Shown here piece by piece: positions 1-9,044 of a stretch of DNA of 64,000 nucleotides (the first letter of the stretch is position 1; each line of letters begins with the position of its first letter). The translations under genes were made by a program, and so were the position numbers. The DNA is from an uncultured Opitutia bacterium (lineage in GTDB: Bacteria; Verrucomicrobiota; Verrucomicrobiia; Opitutales; UBA953). The stretch covers positions 62,001-126,000 of the forward strand of contig CAIMFJ010000008.1 of assembly GCA_903840355.1 (NCBI GenBank), in the 5' to 3' direction. The notes under the pieces are model-generated. The model was not told the origin of the DNA, searched no databases, and saw only the letters and a program-made list of their open reading frames with translations.

Positions 1-399
1 GGCTCTTGTCTGGTGGTGTTTAACAACCAAGCCGAGAAGATCATTGAAGCCCTCTTATGTAAAGGTGAGCCCGACTGGCCAACGAGAGGTATCCAAGGCA
101 ATGGTGAATTCGAAAAAGCCTACGCCAAGGAACGACGCCCCGACACTCAAGGTCGTGCGCTCCGCGACCTTGATTTAAAAACGCGCCTCTTTCGCTACCG
201 TTGCAGCCCACTCATCTACTCCCAGTCCTTCGCCACCCTTCCCCCGTTACTGCGCGAAATCGTCCTCCAACGCCTCGCCACCGGACTCCAAGCGGCAGAG
301 CCTACCGACGAATTTAAAAACCTTCCCGCCGACGAACGAAAAGCGATTTACGAGATCATCAAGGCCACCCTGCCCGACTTACCCAAAGAGTGGCATTGA
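1..399 (+). CDS. C-terminal end of a hypothetical secreted protein (partial)
   Basis: The reading frame is open from the first base of the window, so the gene starts upstream and only about 132 C-terminal residues are seen. It contains the stretch LDLKTRLFRYRCSPLIYS, followed by a helical, charged end that finishes in LPKEWH. From memory this tail resembles the C-terminus of large secreted planctomycete/verrucomicrobial proteins of unknown function, but I cannot test that here. It has no catalytic motif that I recognise. It converges on the SGNH hydrolase gene across a shared terminator hairpin. An internal GTG at 13 is unlikely to be the real start. Confidence 0.7.
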   Translation, partial: GSCLVVFNNQAEKIIEALLCKGEPDWPTRGIQGNGEFEKAYAKERRPDTQGRALRDLDLKTRLFRYRCSPLIYSQSFATLPPLLREIVLQRLATGLQAAEPTDEFKNLPADERKAIYEIIKATLPDLPKEWH

Positions 400-423
400 G
401 CTAGCGTTGCCAAGTGGGGCATA

Positions 424-455
424 AAAAAGGGCCAACCGTGATGGTTGGCCCTTTT
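424..455. terminator. Bidirectional intrinsic terminator
   Basis: An 11-12 bp stem (427-437 with 443-454, loop 438-442) is flanked by an A run on the left and a T run on the right. It can terminate both the partial gene from the left and the SGNH hydrolase gene arriving on the minus strand. Confidence 0.85.
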
Positions 456-472
456 GCTAAGCGGAAGAAAAA

Positions 473-1243
473 TTACTTCGCTAATTCAGCCACTTTATCG
501 CGGATTGCATCGGCCTCAATCTGGTAACCCTTGGCCGTGAGGTGCAAGAGGTCCTTCATGATTTCAGTCGATAACGTGCCATCGGCGGTGAGGAACTTCG
601 GGCCAATGTCCAAGTAGTGCACTTTCTTGCCGTCATCAAACTTCTCAATCAGCGCATTGACCTTCTTATTCTTTTCCCGGCCAGGATTGTTCTTCTCCGT
701 CGCACCCCGAGGGAAGATGGCTAAAAGTAAAATCTTGGTTTCGGGCGAGCGCTTGTGAATCGCATCGATGATATTATGAATGCCATTCGCAATCTGCTCA
801 GGGCTGTTTTCACCCACGCCGCTGTTGTTGGTACCAATCATCAATACCACCTCTTTAGGCTTAATCCCGTCGAACTCACCATTCTCAACGCGCCAGAGCA
901 CGTGTTGGGTGCGATCGCCACCAATACCGAAATTCACCGCTTTGTATTGAGCATATTCTTTATCGAACAAAGCCTTTTGACCATTCCAACCCGCGGTGAT
1001 CGAGTCGCCTAAGAACACCACTTGGGCTTCACCTTTTTTAGCGAGTTCGACAAAGGATTGATGTTGCTTGATGAAATTGCCTTGAGGTTGACCATCAGGC
1101 CCGAGTTTGGGGGCGGCCACATCCGCAGGTTGCACGGGCAACTTAACGGCGGGGGCCGCAGGTTTCTTGGGCTCATCGGCCGCCACCAAGGGGGCCACTT
1201 GCAAACAAGCCAAACCAAGCATCAAGGGAAGGTAGGATTTCAT
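473..1243 (-). CDS. Secreted SGNH/GDSL-family hydrolase
   Basis: A predicted esterase/acetylhydrolase of the SGNH superfamily, close to the PAF-acetylhydrolase-like group. All four blocks are visible: FLGDS with the nucleophile Ser near residue 81, the Gly block NFGIGGD (104-110), GTNN (137-140), and the catalytic Asp/His pair DLLH (231-234). A signal peptide (MKSYLPLMLGL, cleavage after VAA) shows export, followed by a Pro/Ala/Lys-rich linker. I placed the start at 1243 because this Met opens the signal peptide; an upstream in-frame Met at 1300 would add 19 residues that fit no signal sequence. Total 256 aa, usual for the family. Likely substrates are acetylated or acylated sugars, judging from neighbouring secreted hydrolases; that is inference. 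Confidence 0.85.
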   Translation of the reverse strand: MKSYLPLMLGLACLQVAPLVAADEPKKPAAPAVKLPVQPADVAAPKLGPDGQPQGNFIKQHQSFVELAKKGEAQVVFLGDSITAGWNGQKALFDKEYAQYKAVNFGIGGDRTQHVLWRVENGEFDGIKPKEVVLMIGTNNSGVGENSPEQIANGIHNIIDAIHKRSPETKILLLAIFPRGATEKNNPGREKNKKVNALIEKFDDGKKVHYLDIGPKFLTADGTLSTEIMKDLLHLTAKGYQIEADAIRDKVAELAK

Positions 1244-1263
1244 AGGGGTGAAGGTGCAGACAG

Positions 1264-1293
1264 AGAATTCGGGGCCAAGTTCCCTCCTGTCAA
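1264..1293 (-). promoter_or_regulatory. Candidate sigma-70 promoter for the SGNH hydrolase
   Basis: On the minus strand a perfect TTGACA lies at 1293-1288, followed after 18 bases by AATTCT (1269-1264, 3 of 6 matches to TATAAT). The -10 ends about 20 bases before the start codon at 1243. The -35 is strong and the -10 weak. Confidence 0.4.
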
Positions 1294-1344
1294 CCATCAC
1301 ATGCGCGGGCTTGCCCTGTCTGCTATCTAAAATATGAACAAGCC

Positions 1345-1755
1345 ATGACCGCCCAACCCCTCCGCTTCGTCACCCCCAGCGAAGCTCTTAAAGAAGAATA
1401 TAAAGGACGCACGAATTATTGGGTCTGCCGCCCCGACCTAACGGAAACGCAGGCTTTCCAAATTTGCCAAGCCACCTTACCGCCTGGCGAGGGCCACAAC
1501 TTCCACACCCACCCCGAATTAGAAGAAGTGATTTACGTCTTAGCAGGCGAAGTCGAACAATGGGTAGAGCAAACCAAGCGGATTCTCCGCCCAGGCGAAG
1601 TCGCGCATATTCCCGCCGGTCTAGTCCATGCGACCTTTAACGCTTCGTCCCAAGATGCGGTGATCTTGGCGATTCTCTCGCCCGGAAAAACCCAAGGGCC
1701 CTTCATGGTCGACGTCAGTCAAGCAGCGCCGTGGTGTCACTTGCGTCAGCGCTAG
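1345..1755 (+). CDS. Small cupin-domain protein
   Basis: A 136-residue single-domain cupin. Motif 1 is HNFHTHPELEE (His54, His56, Glu60/61), then a Gly in VLAGEV, and motif 2 is PGEVAHIPAGLVHATF with the metal-binding His near residue 95. All expected metal ligands are present, so it probably folds as a metal-binding beta barrel. Such proteins act as sugar isomerases, dioxygenases or small-molecule sensors, and the sequence does not decide which. No signal peptide is seen, so it is cytoplasmic. It is divergent from the SGNH gene. A TAAAAT hexamer (1328-1333) sits 11 bases before the ATG with no Shine-Dalgarno site. Confidence 0.8.
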   Translation: MTAQPLRFVTPSEALKEEYKGRTNYWVCRPDLTETQAFQICQATLPPGEGHNFHTHPELEEVIYVLAGEVEQWVEQTKRILRPGEVAHIPAGLVHATFNASSQDAVILAILSPGKTQGPFMVDVSQAAPWCHLRQR

Positions 1756-1761
1756 GCGGGC

Positions 1762-2433
1762 TTATTTTAACTCCAGAATACGCACCTGCCGGTACCAGAC
1801 GCGTTTCGCTTCGTCTTGAAAACCAATATGCCCATCGGCAGGACGCGTCTTCATGGGAGAATCTTCGAGGTTCAGCACAATCGTCCGTTGACCGTTAAAA
1901 TCGACCGAGAGATGGCGGTCTTTTAAAGTGAGGGTGTAGCGGTTCCACTCTCCGGCGGGCTTCGCCATATTTTTGGCGGGAGCCATGGCGCGGATAATCC
2001 CCCCGCAATCATGATTCCCTGGCTTAGCCAACCCGTAGGAATCTAGAATCTGCAACTCAATCCCTTGCTCAACGGGGTTAAGCGGATCGCGCACGCAGAA
2101 GAACACCCCCGAGTTTCCGGTGGGTTCAATTTTAAATTCTAAATCTAAAACATAATTCCGATACGTGCGGGTCGTGAAAAGATAAGCGTCGAAACGCTTC
2201 CAACCCGTCTCCCCGGGGCGCGGCTGCAACGTGATGCTACCCTCGGCATCGTAAACCCAGTTCCCCTTAGTCTGCCAACCCGTCAGGTCATGACCATTAA
2301 ACAAAGGTACAAATCCAGGGGCCGCGACCGCTGGGTGCTGGACGGGAATCGCGGGTACACTCGTAGGATACTCCTCAGCTCCATGAACCCACACCGCCAA
2401 CCCTAGGAAGATACTACAGCAGCAAGATTTCAT
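1762..2433 (-). CDS. Secreted DUF1080 protein (3-keto-disaccharide hydrolase family)
   Basis: The mature part is one DUF1080/LamG-like jelly-roll domain, beginning at FVPLFNGHDLTGWQ and including GNSGVFFCVRDP and QGIELQILDSYG, the characteristic core blocks. Family members are exported and act on glycosides or 3-keto-sugars. A signal peptide MKSCCCSIFLGLAVWVHG starts at 2433; its ATG overlaps the TGA of the upstream esterase (ATGA at 2433-2430), so the two are translationally coupled, which also fixes the start. An in-frame Met 15 codons upstream would put extra residues before the signal peptide. Length 223 aa, normal for a single-domain member. Substrate unknown. Confidence 0.85.
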   Translation of the reverse strand: MKSCCCSIFLGLAVWVHGAEEYPTSVPAIPVQHPAVAAPGFVPLFNGHDLTGWQTKGNWVYDAEGSITLQPRPGETGWKRFDAYLFTTRTYRNYVLDLEFKIEPTGNSGVFFCVRDPLNPVEQGIELQILDSYGLAKPGNHDCGGIIRAMAPAKNMAKPAGEWNRYTLTLKDRHLSVDFNGQRTIVLNLEDSPMKTRPADGHIGFQDEAKRVWYRQVRILELK

Positions 2434-3575
2434 AAGTTTATTTTTAATAAAGCAGTTGGACAACCCTCTAAGTCGCAACGTCCGGCCAAGCCAGTCTGAA
2501 TCGCTTCCAAGGAGCGGGGCACTTTACCTTCGAAAACTTTGCGATCCTGCACCCACACTTGCAAGGGTTGATCTAAATTCACCAAGGTATCCGCTAGTCG
2601 CAACTCCAAGCCCGACGGCACCTCGCCGGCCAATTTAATCACCTGACCAGTGACTGAAGCCGTGATTTTTTGCCCCAACTTCATCGTACCCTCAGGTACC
2701 TGCAGCCAATAAAACTGGGCGTGCCATGTACCTGTCTGCAACCAAACCACTTTGGTCGGCCAAGGCTGGCGGGTATATTTTTTCATCCAAGGCAAAGCTT
2801 CCGCATCTTGTCCGTTCATCCAGTGCGGTAAACCCGGATAAACTTTCTCCCAGTGCACATACCCTTCGGGATCCGCTTTTTGCAAGGCATCCAATTCGGC
2901 AATCTTTTCGGGCACGACTTTATTGCGTTGGTAGGCGGCATCCTCACCACCCACAAAAGCAGCAAACGGCAAATTGCGAACCCCCACCAGCGAGACGCCG
3001 TTAGGGTGTCCCGCCATCATTGCCACGGCGGCAAAACGATCTGCCATCCGCGGCGCCAATTGCCACACGCCATCACCCCCTGCCGAATACCCCATCAGAT
3101 AAACCCGATTGGGGTCGACGCCACGCACCGCCACAAAGTCATCAATCAAGCGAGCGAAGAGTGGGTCGATGTGGGGCTCATGCCATAAATTCCAATTATT
3201 CGTCGGAGCGCGTGGGGCTACGACAATCCCTTCCTCGGGAGCGTATAGCCGAATTTGATTTCGCCACTGCTGATCGTTCACATTCGCAGGCGCACCGCCA
3301 CCACCGTGCATCGAAATCCACAAAGCTCTTTTACCCTCAGGGGCTAAGTTAAACGACTTCTCTAACCAGGGCATCTTCTTGTCCTCCCAAGTTAATTGCT
3401 TAGCCGTCACTTCTTCCGTGCGTTGGGCTTTTAATTCCACCAAGCGGGCTTGATAAGCTTTTTGTAAAGCTTGCTCAGCTTGGGTCCGGGTTAAACCTTC
3501 GGCCGCGGGAAGCGACACCCACGACCACGAGAGTAAAATCATGAAACACCAAACGCGAAAGCAGCAGGGGTACAT
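2430..3575 (-). CDS. Secreted alpha/beta-hydrolase (esterase/depolymerase-like)
   Basis: Exported alpha/beta-hydrolase of about 381 residues. The oxyanion region reads LWISMHGGGGAP, and the nucleophile elbow is GYSAGG (Ser), preceded by VDPNRVYLM, as in PHB-depolymerase/esterase-type enzymes; a likely acid/His pair lies near GLPHWMNGQDAE. A hydrophobic signal segment (FRVWCFMILLSWSWVSLPAA) follows Met at 3575. I prefer that start over 3542 because a TATAGC hexamer lies 7 bases before it and because the longer n-region suits export. A C-terminal region of about 100 residues looks like a small beta domain. It forms an operon with the DUF1080 gene (ATGA overlap). Carbohydrate ester hydrolysis is a guess from that pairing. 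Confidence 0.75.
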   Translation of the reverse strand: MYPCCFRVWCFMILLSWSWVSLPAAEGLTRTQAEQALQKAYQARLVELKAQRTEEVTAKQLTWEDKKMPWLEKSFNLAPEGKRALWISMHGGGGAPANVNDQQWRNQIRLYAPEEGIVVAPRAPTNNWNLWHEPHIDPLFARLIDDFVAVRGVDPNRVYLMGYSAGGDGVWQLAPRMADRFAAVAMMAGHPNGVSLVGVRNLPFAAFVGGEDAAYQRNKVVPEKIAELDALQKADPEGYVHWEKVYPGLPHWMNGQDAEALPWMKKYTRQPWPTKVVWLQTGTWHAQFYWLQVPEGTMKLGQKITASVTGQVIKLAGEVPSGLELRLADTLVNLDQPLQVWVQDRKVFEGKVPRSLEAIQTGLAGRCDLEGCPTALLKINL

Positions 3576-3622
3576 ACTAGGTGCTATAAGGAAAAACCCG
3601 CCCAAGGGAAACATCTTAAGGG

Positions 3623-3651
3623 TTGGAAATCGAAGAAGTTATCCCCATAAA
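3623..3651 (+). promoter_or_regulatory. Candidate promoter for the S9 peptidase, leaderless geometry
   Basis: TTGGAA (3623-3628), a 17-base spacer, then CATAAA (3646-3651). The ATG follows after only 6 bases, so transcription would begin at or next to the A of the start codon at 3658. Confidence 0.45.
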
Positions 3652-3657
3652 AACCCG

Positions 3658-5610
3658 ATGCCCCGCCTTTGGTTAGTTATGCTCCTGACCTCATGGGTCT
3701 GGGCCGCGGACCCTCCTAATCAATTAGTCCTTGAAGGGATTCCGACGATTGAAGCGGGACTTAAAAAAGAACTCCAACCGTATTTAAACCTCGGCGGGGC
3801 AAGTTTTCGTGGCTGGCACCCCACTGAGCGTGCCGCCATCGTCACGACACGTGTAGGTGACTTCACCCAACTGCACGTGATGGACACTCCCTTGGGGAAA
3901 AGAAAACCGGTTACCCACGGCAACCAACCTATCAAAACGGGTTGGTCCCAACCACATGGGACTAAACTCCTTTATCAAGAAGATGCCGACGGGAACGAAA
4001 ACTTTCAGCTTCGCGTCGCCGATTTTAATAATCCGAAGGCGGAAGCCCTGCTGCTCACCGATGGCAAATCCCGCAATACGGACCCAGTATGGTCCAAGGA
4101 CGGCAAGCAAATCGCCTATGCCAGCAACCGTCGCAACGGTAAGGACAGCGACATCATCGTCACCAACCTCACGACCCCCATCGTCGATAAGGTCGTACAG
4201 CGCAATAACTCTCCAGACTGGTCGCCACTCGATTGGTTTGCGGATGGACAAAGCCTCTTACTCCGCGAATCGCAGGGACAGGAGAGTACGAAAATCTGGA
4301 AACTCAACTTAACAACCGGCGAGAGAAAATTGCTCACCAGCAGTCCCGCCTGCAAAGGGATTTTCTTCACCCAAATTCTCTTAGCCGAAAAAGAGCAAGC
4401 GGTTTACGCCCTCGCTAATTTTAACTCCGACTTCCTGAACATCGTCCGCCTCGACCTACAAACCGGCGAACTCACTGCGCTTGAAGATCAGCCCACTTGG
4501 GATGGCGAAGAATTGGCCCTTTCAGAAGATGAAAAAGTCTTGGTGGCGACGTTTAACCGCGAAGGATTCTCCGAACTCCATGCGTGGGCACTCCCGCAAG
4601 GCAAAAAAATCCGCCTCCCTGCCACACCCAGTGGCGTCGTCAGCAGTTTAAGTTTCCGCCCCCAGAGTCACGAAGTCGGCTTTAGTTTAAACTGCGAAGA
4701 CTCACCGAGCGATGCGTGGTCCGTTGATGTAGACCAAGGCTTGGTGACGCGATGGACGAACCGGCTTACTAAAACTACCCTTCCCCTCACCCCCACGGCT
4801 CCCGAAATCATCCGCGTGAAGAGTTTTGATGACTTAAGCGTCCCCGCCCTCGCCTATTACCCGGATGCGAAGAAATTCCCAGGCAAGCGGCCAGTACTCA
4901 TGATTTTTCACGGCGGCCCGGAGAGCCAATCTCGTCCTGGTTTTCGGGGGAGTTACCATTACTTTCTACAAGAGTTGGGCATCGCCCTCGTCTACCCCAA
5001 CATCCGGGGCTCGCTAGGCTATGGCCGACGCTACCTCAATCTCGACAACGGACTCTTACGTCAAAACGCCATTCGCGATGTAGCCGCAATTTTAGACTGG
5101 GTAGGGCAATCCGATCGCCTCGATGCCCAACGTATTGCTTCTGCGGGCGGGAGTTACGGTGGCTTCATGAGTTTGGCCTGCCTTACCAACTACCCCGAGC
5201 GCTTCTGTTGCGGTATTGATAGCGTGGGTATCACGAACTTCGTCACCTTCCTGCACGATACCTCCGATTACCGCCGCGGAGCTCGCCGGATGGAATATGG
5301 AGATGAACGTAAACCCGAGCTCCGAGAATTCTTAGAGTCCATTTCGCCGGCGAATCATGCAGCGCAAATCCGGGTCCCCCTCTTTATCATTCAAGGCAAG
5401 AACGACCCCCGGGTACCCTTCACCGAAGCCGAGCGGATGCGGGATGCCGTGCGCCAGCAAGGGGGGACGGTATGGTACCTTTTAGCCCAAGACGAAGGTC
5501 ATGGCTTTACCAAGAAGGCCAATGTGGACTTCCAATTTGCGGCCACGGTCTTGTTCCTCAAAACCTACTTACTACCCCCGCCGTCTCACAACGGGTCAGC
5601 CGGACGCTAA
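3658..5610 (+). CDS. Exported S9-family serine peptidase (prolyl oligopeptidase / acylaminoacyl peptidase type)
   Basis: A 650-residue secreted peptidase. The signal peptide is MPRLWLVMLLTSWVWAA. Residues about 40-390 are a WD40/TolB-like propeller with repeated DG and SPDW blades that gates access to the active site. The C-terminal alpha/beta-hydrolase domain starts near VLMIFHGGPES. Catalytic residues are visible: GGSYGG (Ser499), KNDPRVP (Asp583) and DEGHGF (His615). The start at 3658 is chosen because it opens the signal peptide; 39 in-frame codons upstream overlap the divergent esterase leader. It probably degrades oligopeptides in the periplasm. It is transcribed divergently from the esterase-DUF1080 pair. 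Confidence 0.9.
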   Translation: MPRLWLVMLLTSWVWAADPPNQLVLEGIPTIEAGLKKELQPYLNLGGASFRGWHPTERAAIVTTRVGDFTQLHVMDTPLGKRKPVTHGNQPIKTGWSQPHGTKLLYQEDADGNENFQLRVADFNNPKAEALLLTDGKSRNTDPVWSKDGKQIAYASNRRNGKDSDIIVTNLTTPIVDKVVQRNNSPDWSPLDWFADGQSLLLRESQGQESTKIWKLNLTTGERKLLTSSPACKGIFFTQILLAEKEQAVYALANFNSDFLNIVRLDLQTGELTALEDQPTWDGEELALSEDEKVLVATFNREGFSELHAWALPQGKKIRLPATPSGVVSSLSFRPQSHEVGFSLNCEDSPSDAWSVDVDQGLVTRWTNRLTKTTLPLTPTAPEIIRVKSFDDLSVPALAYYPDAKKFPGKRPVLMIFHGGPESQSRPGFRGSYHYFLQELGIALVYPNIRGSLGYGRRYLNLDNGLLRQNAIRDVAAILDWVGQSDRLDAQRIASAGGSYGGFMSLACLTNYPERFCCGIDSVGITNFVTFLHDTSDYRRGARRMEYGDERKPELREFLESISPANHAAQIRVPLFIIQGKNDPRVPFTEAERMRDAVRQQGGTVWYLLAQDEGHGFTKKANVDFQFAATVLFLKTYLLPPPSHNGSAGR

Positions 5611-5689
5611 GAGGTTTTAATTGTAAACTTTTCAACTGACGGGACCGGCCAAGTAGGTCATCCTAGCGTCACCCCTTAGTCTACCCCCT

Positions 5690-8125
5690 ATGCCCAACCT
5701 ACCTCGCTACCTCGTGGTCGTGTTTGGTTTTTTACCCGCATTTGCCCGTGCAGGTGAAGCCGACCTAAAAATCCCCGACCTCACCCAAGTCACCTTCCTG
5801 CAAGGTCAACTCACTGGCAGTACCATTCTCTGGAGTGGTCTGGCGGTTTGTATCCTCGGAATGATTTATGGTTGGTGGCAGTACCTGCAAACTCGGGCGT
5901 TACCCGTGCATGCAAGCATGGCGAAGGTTTCGCAGATTATTTGGGAGACCTGCCAAACGTACTTACTCCAACAGGGACGCTTCCTCGTCATCCTCTGGCT
6001 GCTCATCGCGGCCTGCATGACGTATTACTTTGGCGTCCTGGAACACAAAGCTTGGTCAGAAGTCGGCGTGATTCTAATCGCATCTATTTTAGGCATCCTA
6101 GGAAGCTATGGCGTCGCTTGGTTTGGCATTCGGATCAACACCGTCGCTAATTCTCGCACGGCTTTCTCCGCCCTCCGCGGGCAAGCCCTGGCGACGTTAC
6201 TCATCCCACTTAAATCAGGCATGAGCGTGGGATTACTTTTAGTGGCGATTGAATTATTTTTCATGATCGGGATTTTGCTCTTCCTCCCGCAAGCCCTCAT
6301 CGGCCCCTGCTTTATTGGCTTTGCCATTGGCGAATCACTCGGGGCCTCCGCGCTTCGTATCTGTGGCGGTATTTTTACTAAAATTGCAGACATCGGAGCC
6401 GACCTCATGAAAATCGTCTTCAAATTACCCGAAGACGATCCGCGCAACCCCGGGGTAATTGCGGATTGCACCGGCGACAATGCAGGCGACTCCGTAGGTC
6501 CAACTGCAGACGGTTTTGAAACTTACGGCGTCACGGGGGTTGCTTTAATTGCCTTCCTCGCCGTGGCACTGGCGGCTCAACCCACCCTCGCTGGCACGCT
6601 CATCATTTGGCTTTTTGCGATGCGCATTCTCATGGTGGTGACATCGGTAGTCAGCTACTGGATCAACCAGCGACTGAGCCAAGCCATTTGGGAACAAGCT
6701 CCCGATTTTAATTTTGAACAACCGCTGACTAATCTCGTGTGGATTACCTCCATTGTTTCCGTAATCGTCACTTACCTCGCGAGCTACGTCTTACTCAGTA
6801 CCTTCAAAGGTAATACAGATTTATGGTGGGTGCTCTCGACCATTATTTCACTGGGCACGATTGCTGGAGCCTTGATTCCGGAATTCACCAAAGTGTTCAC
6901 CTCGACTGAAAGTCGTCACGTGAAGGAAGTCGTCACCTCTTCTCAACAAGGCGGGGCCTCGCTGAACATTCTTTCGGGGCTCGTAGCGGGGAACTATTCC
7001 GCGTTTTGGACCGGCCTCTGTATCTTAGGGTTAATGTTCGGAGCCTACGCCTTGTCACAACACCCAGCGGCGTTGCAAATCATGCCACCCACCTTCGCCT
7101 TTGCGGGCCCCATCTTCGCCTTCGGCCTTGTCGCCTTTGGCTTCTTAGGCATGGGACCCGTCACCATCGCCGTCGACTCCTTTGGGCCCGTCACCGACAA
7201 CGCCCAGTCCGTCTACGAACTTTCGCAAATCGAGACTCAGCCTAACATCAAGAGTGAGATTAAGCAGGCGTTTGGATTTGAGCCCGATTTTTCCTCAGCT
7301 AAACACCAGCTTGAAAAAGGCGATGGGGCGGGCAACACCTTCAAGGCGACCGCCAAGCCCGTACTCATTGGCACCGCGGTAGTGGGAGCCACCACGATGG
7401 TCTTTGGCATCATTATGATGCTACAAGAACACTACCACACCCTCGACCCGAAGTTTAATGTCCTCGAGAAGTTGTCGCTCGTGCACCCCGAGGCCCTCAT
7501 GGGTCTATTGATGGGTGGTGCGGTGATCTACTGGTTCACGGGAGCATCCATGCAAGCGGTTGTCACCGGGGCCTACCGAGCGGTGGTTTATATTAAGGAT
7601 AATATGAAACTCGACGGCGCAACCGCGTCCACCGAGTCCTCCAAAGAAGTGGTGCGGATTTGCACCCAGTATGCCCAAAGCGGGATGGTGAATATTTTTA
7701 TGGGTATTTTCTGCTTGGCCCTCGCCCTGGCCCTCTTCGACCCCTTCTTCTTCATCGGGTATTTAATTGGCCTGGCTTTCTTCGGGCTCTACCAAGCCAT
7801 CTTTATGGCGAATGCCGGGGGAGCGTGGGATAACGCCAAGAAAATCGTGGAAGTGGATTTGAAGGCCAAAGGCACCCCGCTGCATGCGGCTACCGTGGTC
7901 GGCGACACCGTCGGCGATCCCTTCAAAGACACCTCTTCCGTCTCCCTTAACCCCGTGATTAAATTCACGACTCTCTTCGGACTCCTTGCCGTCGAAATTG
8001 CCCTAAAAATGCCCGCTGCTTTAAAAACCGGACTCGGGGTGCTCCTGCTTCTTGTAGGATTATGCTTTGTCTATCGCAGTTTTTACGGCATGCGAATTCC
8101 GCAGGAAGAGCAGCGGCACGACTAA
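5690..8125 (+). CDS. hppA: Membrane-bound proton-translocating pyrophosphatase
   Basis: An ion-pumping inorganic pyrophosphatase with about 16 membrane helices, 811 aa, N-terminal signal-like helix included. The substrate-binding signature is clear: DIGADLMKIVF followed by LPEDDPRNPG and GDNAGDSVG with Asp residues at the expected spacing (about residues 233-275), and the C-terminal partner GDTVGDPFKDTSS. In the loop that sets potassium dependence the sequence is GNTFKAT: the Lys at the key position is typical of potassium-independent proton pumps. Compared with the classical DVGADLVGK loop it is one residue shorter and lacks the Glu, as in a Bacteroidetes/PVC clade I remember. It converts PPi energy into a proton gradient. 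TAGTCT lies 7 bases before the ATG; no Shine-Dalgarno site. Whether it pumps sodium as well cannot be told here. Confidence 0.93.
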   Translation: MPNLPRYLVVVFGFLPAFARAGEADLKIPDLTQVTFLQGQLTGSTILWSGLAVCILGMIYGWWQYLQTRALPVHASMAKVSQIIWETCQTYLLQQGRFLVILWLLIAACMTYYFGVLEHKAWSEVGVILIASILGILGSYGVAWFGIRINTVANSRTAFSALRGQALATLLIPLKSGMSVGLLLVAIELFFMIGILLFLPQALIGPCFIGFAIGESLGASALRICGGIFTKIADIGADLMKIVFKLPEDDPRNPGVIADCTGDNAGDSVGPTADGFETYGVTGVALIAFLAVALAAQPTLAGTLIIWLFAMRILMVVTSVVSYWINQRLSQAIWEQAPDFNFEQPLTNLVWITSIVSVIVTYLASYVLLSTFKGNTDLWWVLSTIISLGTIAGALIPEFTKVFTSTESRHVKEVVTSSQQGGASLNILSGLVAGNYSAFWTGLCILGLMFGAYALSQHPAALQIMPPTFAFAGPIFAFGLVAFGFLGMGPVTIAVDSFGPVTDNAQSVYELSQIETQPNIKSEIKQAFGFEPDFSSAKHQLEKGDGAGNTFKATAKPVLIGTAVVGATTMVFGIIMMLQEHYHTLDPKFNVLEKLSLVHPEALMGLLMGGAVIYWFTGASMQAVVTGAYRAVVYIKDNMKLDGATASTESSKEVVRICTQYAQSGMVNIFMGIFCLALALALFDPFFFIGYLIGLAFFGLYQAIFMANAGGAWDNAKKIVEVDLKAKGTPLHAATVVGDTVGDPFKDTSSVSLNPVIKFTTLFGLLAVEIALKMPAALKTGLGVLLLLVGLCFVYRSFYGMRIPQEEQRHD

Positions 8126-8127
8126 CT

Positions 8128-8156
8128 CAGGGCCCCGCGTTACGCCCTGCTTTTTT
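8128..8156 (+). terminator. Intrinsic terminator of hppA
   Basis: A short stem cagggc/gccctg (8128-8133 with 8144-8149, 10-base loop) is followed by six T residues (8151-8156), just after the hppA stop codon. Confidence 0.75.
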
Positions 8157-8249
8157 AGGATAACATTTTTAAGAGCGGCACCCCCTTGCTAGCTTCGTCC
8201 CCTTGGGCAAAGTATGGGCTCACGTTCTCACCCACCCCACCACCTTCAC

Positions 8250-9044
8250 ATGGATAAAGGCATCTTTCCTCACCGTCTACCCCACACGCTGGTTCGTCGC
8301 GCGTTCCACACTCAACTTACCCTACCCGCGTTGATGGAAAAAGTCATGCAGGCGTGCGAACCGCTGCCGGTCTTTAAATCCACCTTCCTCGAGCCCCGCG
8401 GTGCCAATGCTTTTTCCCTGCAAGCCCTCGGTCTCTACCAACAGGTCCTCTTTACGTTAACCACGAAAAAGAATCAGCCCTTGCTGCTGATCGATTTCCG
8501 CGAAGGGGACCAGAAGCATGTCTTAAAATTAATCGACCTCTTAGGCACCAACCTCCAACCCCAGCGACTACAGTGTCCTTCGTGCAAGGTAGATGGACAG
8601 AAAGTTAAAGGCTATCATAACGATTTAGCCCACTACCTAACGTGGTACGCCCATACTCCTGCGGGCACCAAACACTGCTTTGCCAACTCGGCCATCGAAA
8701 GTGCCATGGGCCTTTCGTTTAAAAAGTTCTTTCAACTAGAAGTCGCCCTCGAGCAACTAGACGAAAAAGCCCTGCACTTACGCGAAGGTTTTCCCATGCC
8801 TTCTGAAAGTGTGTTTGCGACCTTTGAACGCGCCGAAAAACCTTGGATTGTCCAGTGGGAGAAGCAACGCCTCAAACTGAATTACATCCTGAAAGTGCCC
8901 TACATCCACTCCAATTTAGAGGCCTTCCTTGAAGCAGAGGGCCAAGCGGAACCCCGCGTGGACCTATTCCTGCACCTTACCTGGCATCGCCGCTACCAAC
9001 GCTATATGATCGGGTGGATTACAGAGCAAGCACCCGAAGCTTAG
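8250..9044 (+). CDS. Hypothetical cytoplasmic protein with one CxxC motif
   Basis: I do not recognise this protein (264 aa from the ATG at 8250; an ATG at 8214 would add 12 residues rich in His and Pro that look non-native). It has no signal peptide or membrane helix. One cysteine pair ([10 protein letters not shown], near residue 110-115) could bind metal together with nearby His residues in [11 protein letters not shown]. The rest is mixed alpha/beta and rich in Leu, Phe and basic residues, ending in a Trp/Arg-rich stretch [15 protein letters not shown]. It sits alone behind the hppA terminator and its stop overlaps by four bases the stop of the convergent FAD enzyme. Function unknown. Confidence 0.7.
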   Translation: MDKGIFPHRLPHTLVRRAFHTQLTLPALMEKVMQACEPLPVFKSTFLEPRGANAFSLQALGLYQQVLFTLTTKKNQPLLLIDFREGDQKHVLKLIDLLGTNLQPQRLQCPSCKVDGQKVKGYHNDLAHYLTWYAHTPAGTKHCFANSAIESAMGLSFKKFFQLEVALEQLDEKALHLREGFPMPSESVFATFERAEKPWIVQWEKQRLKLNYILKVPYIHSNLEAFLEAEGQAEPRVDLFLHLTWHRRYQRYMIGWITEQAPEA

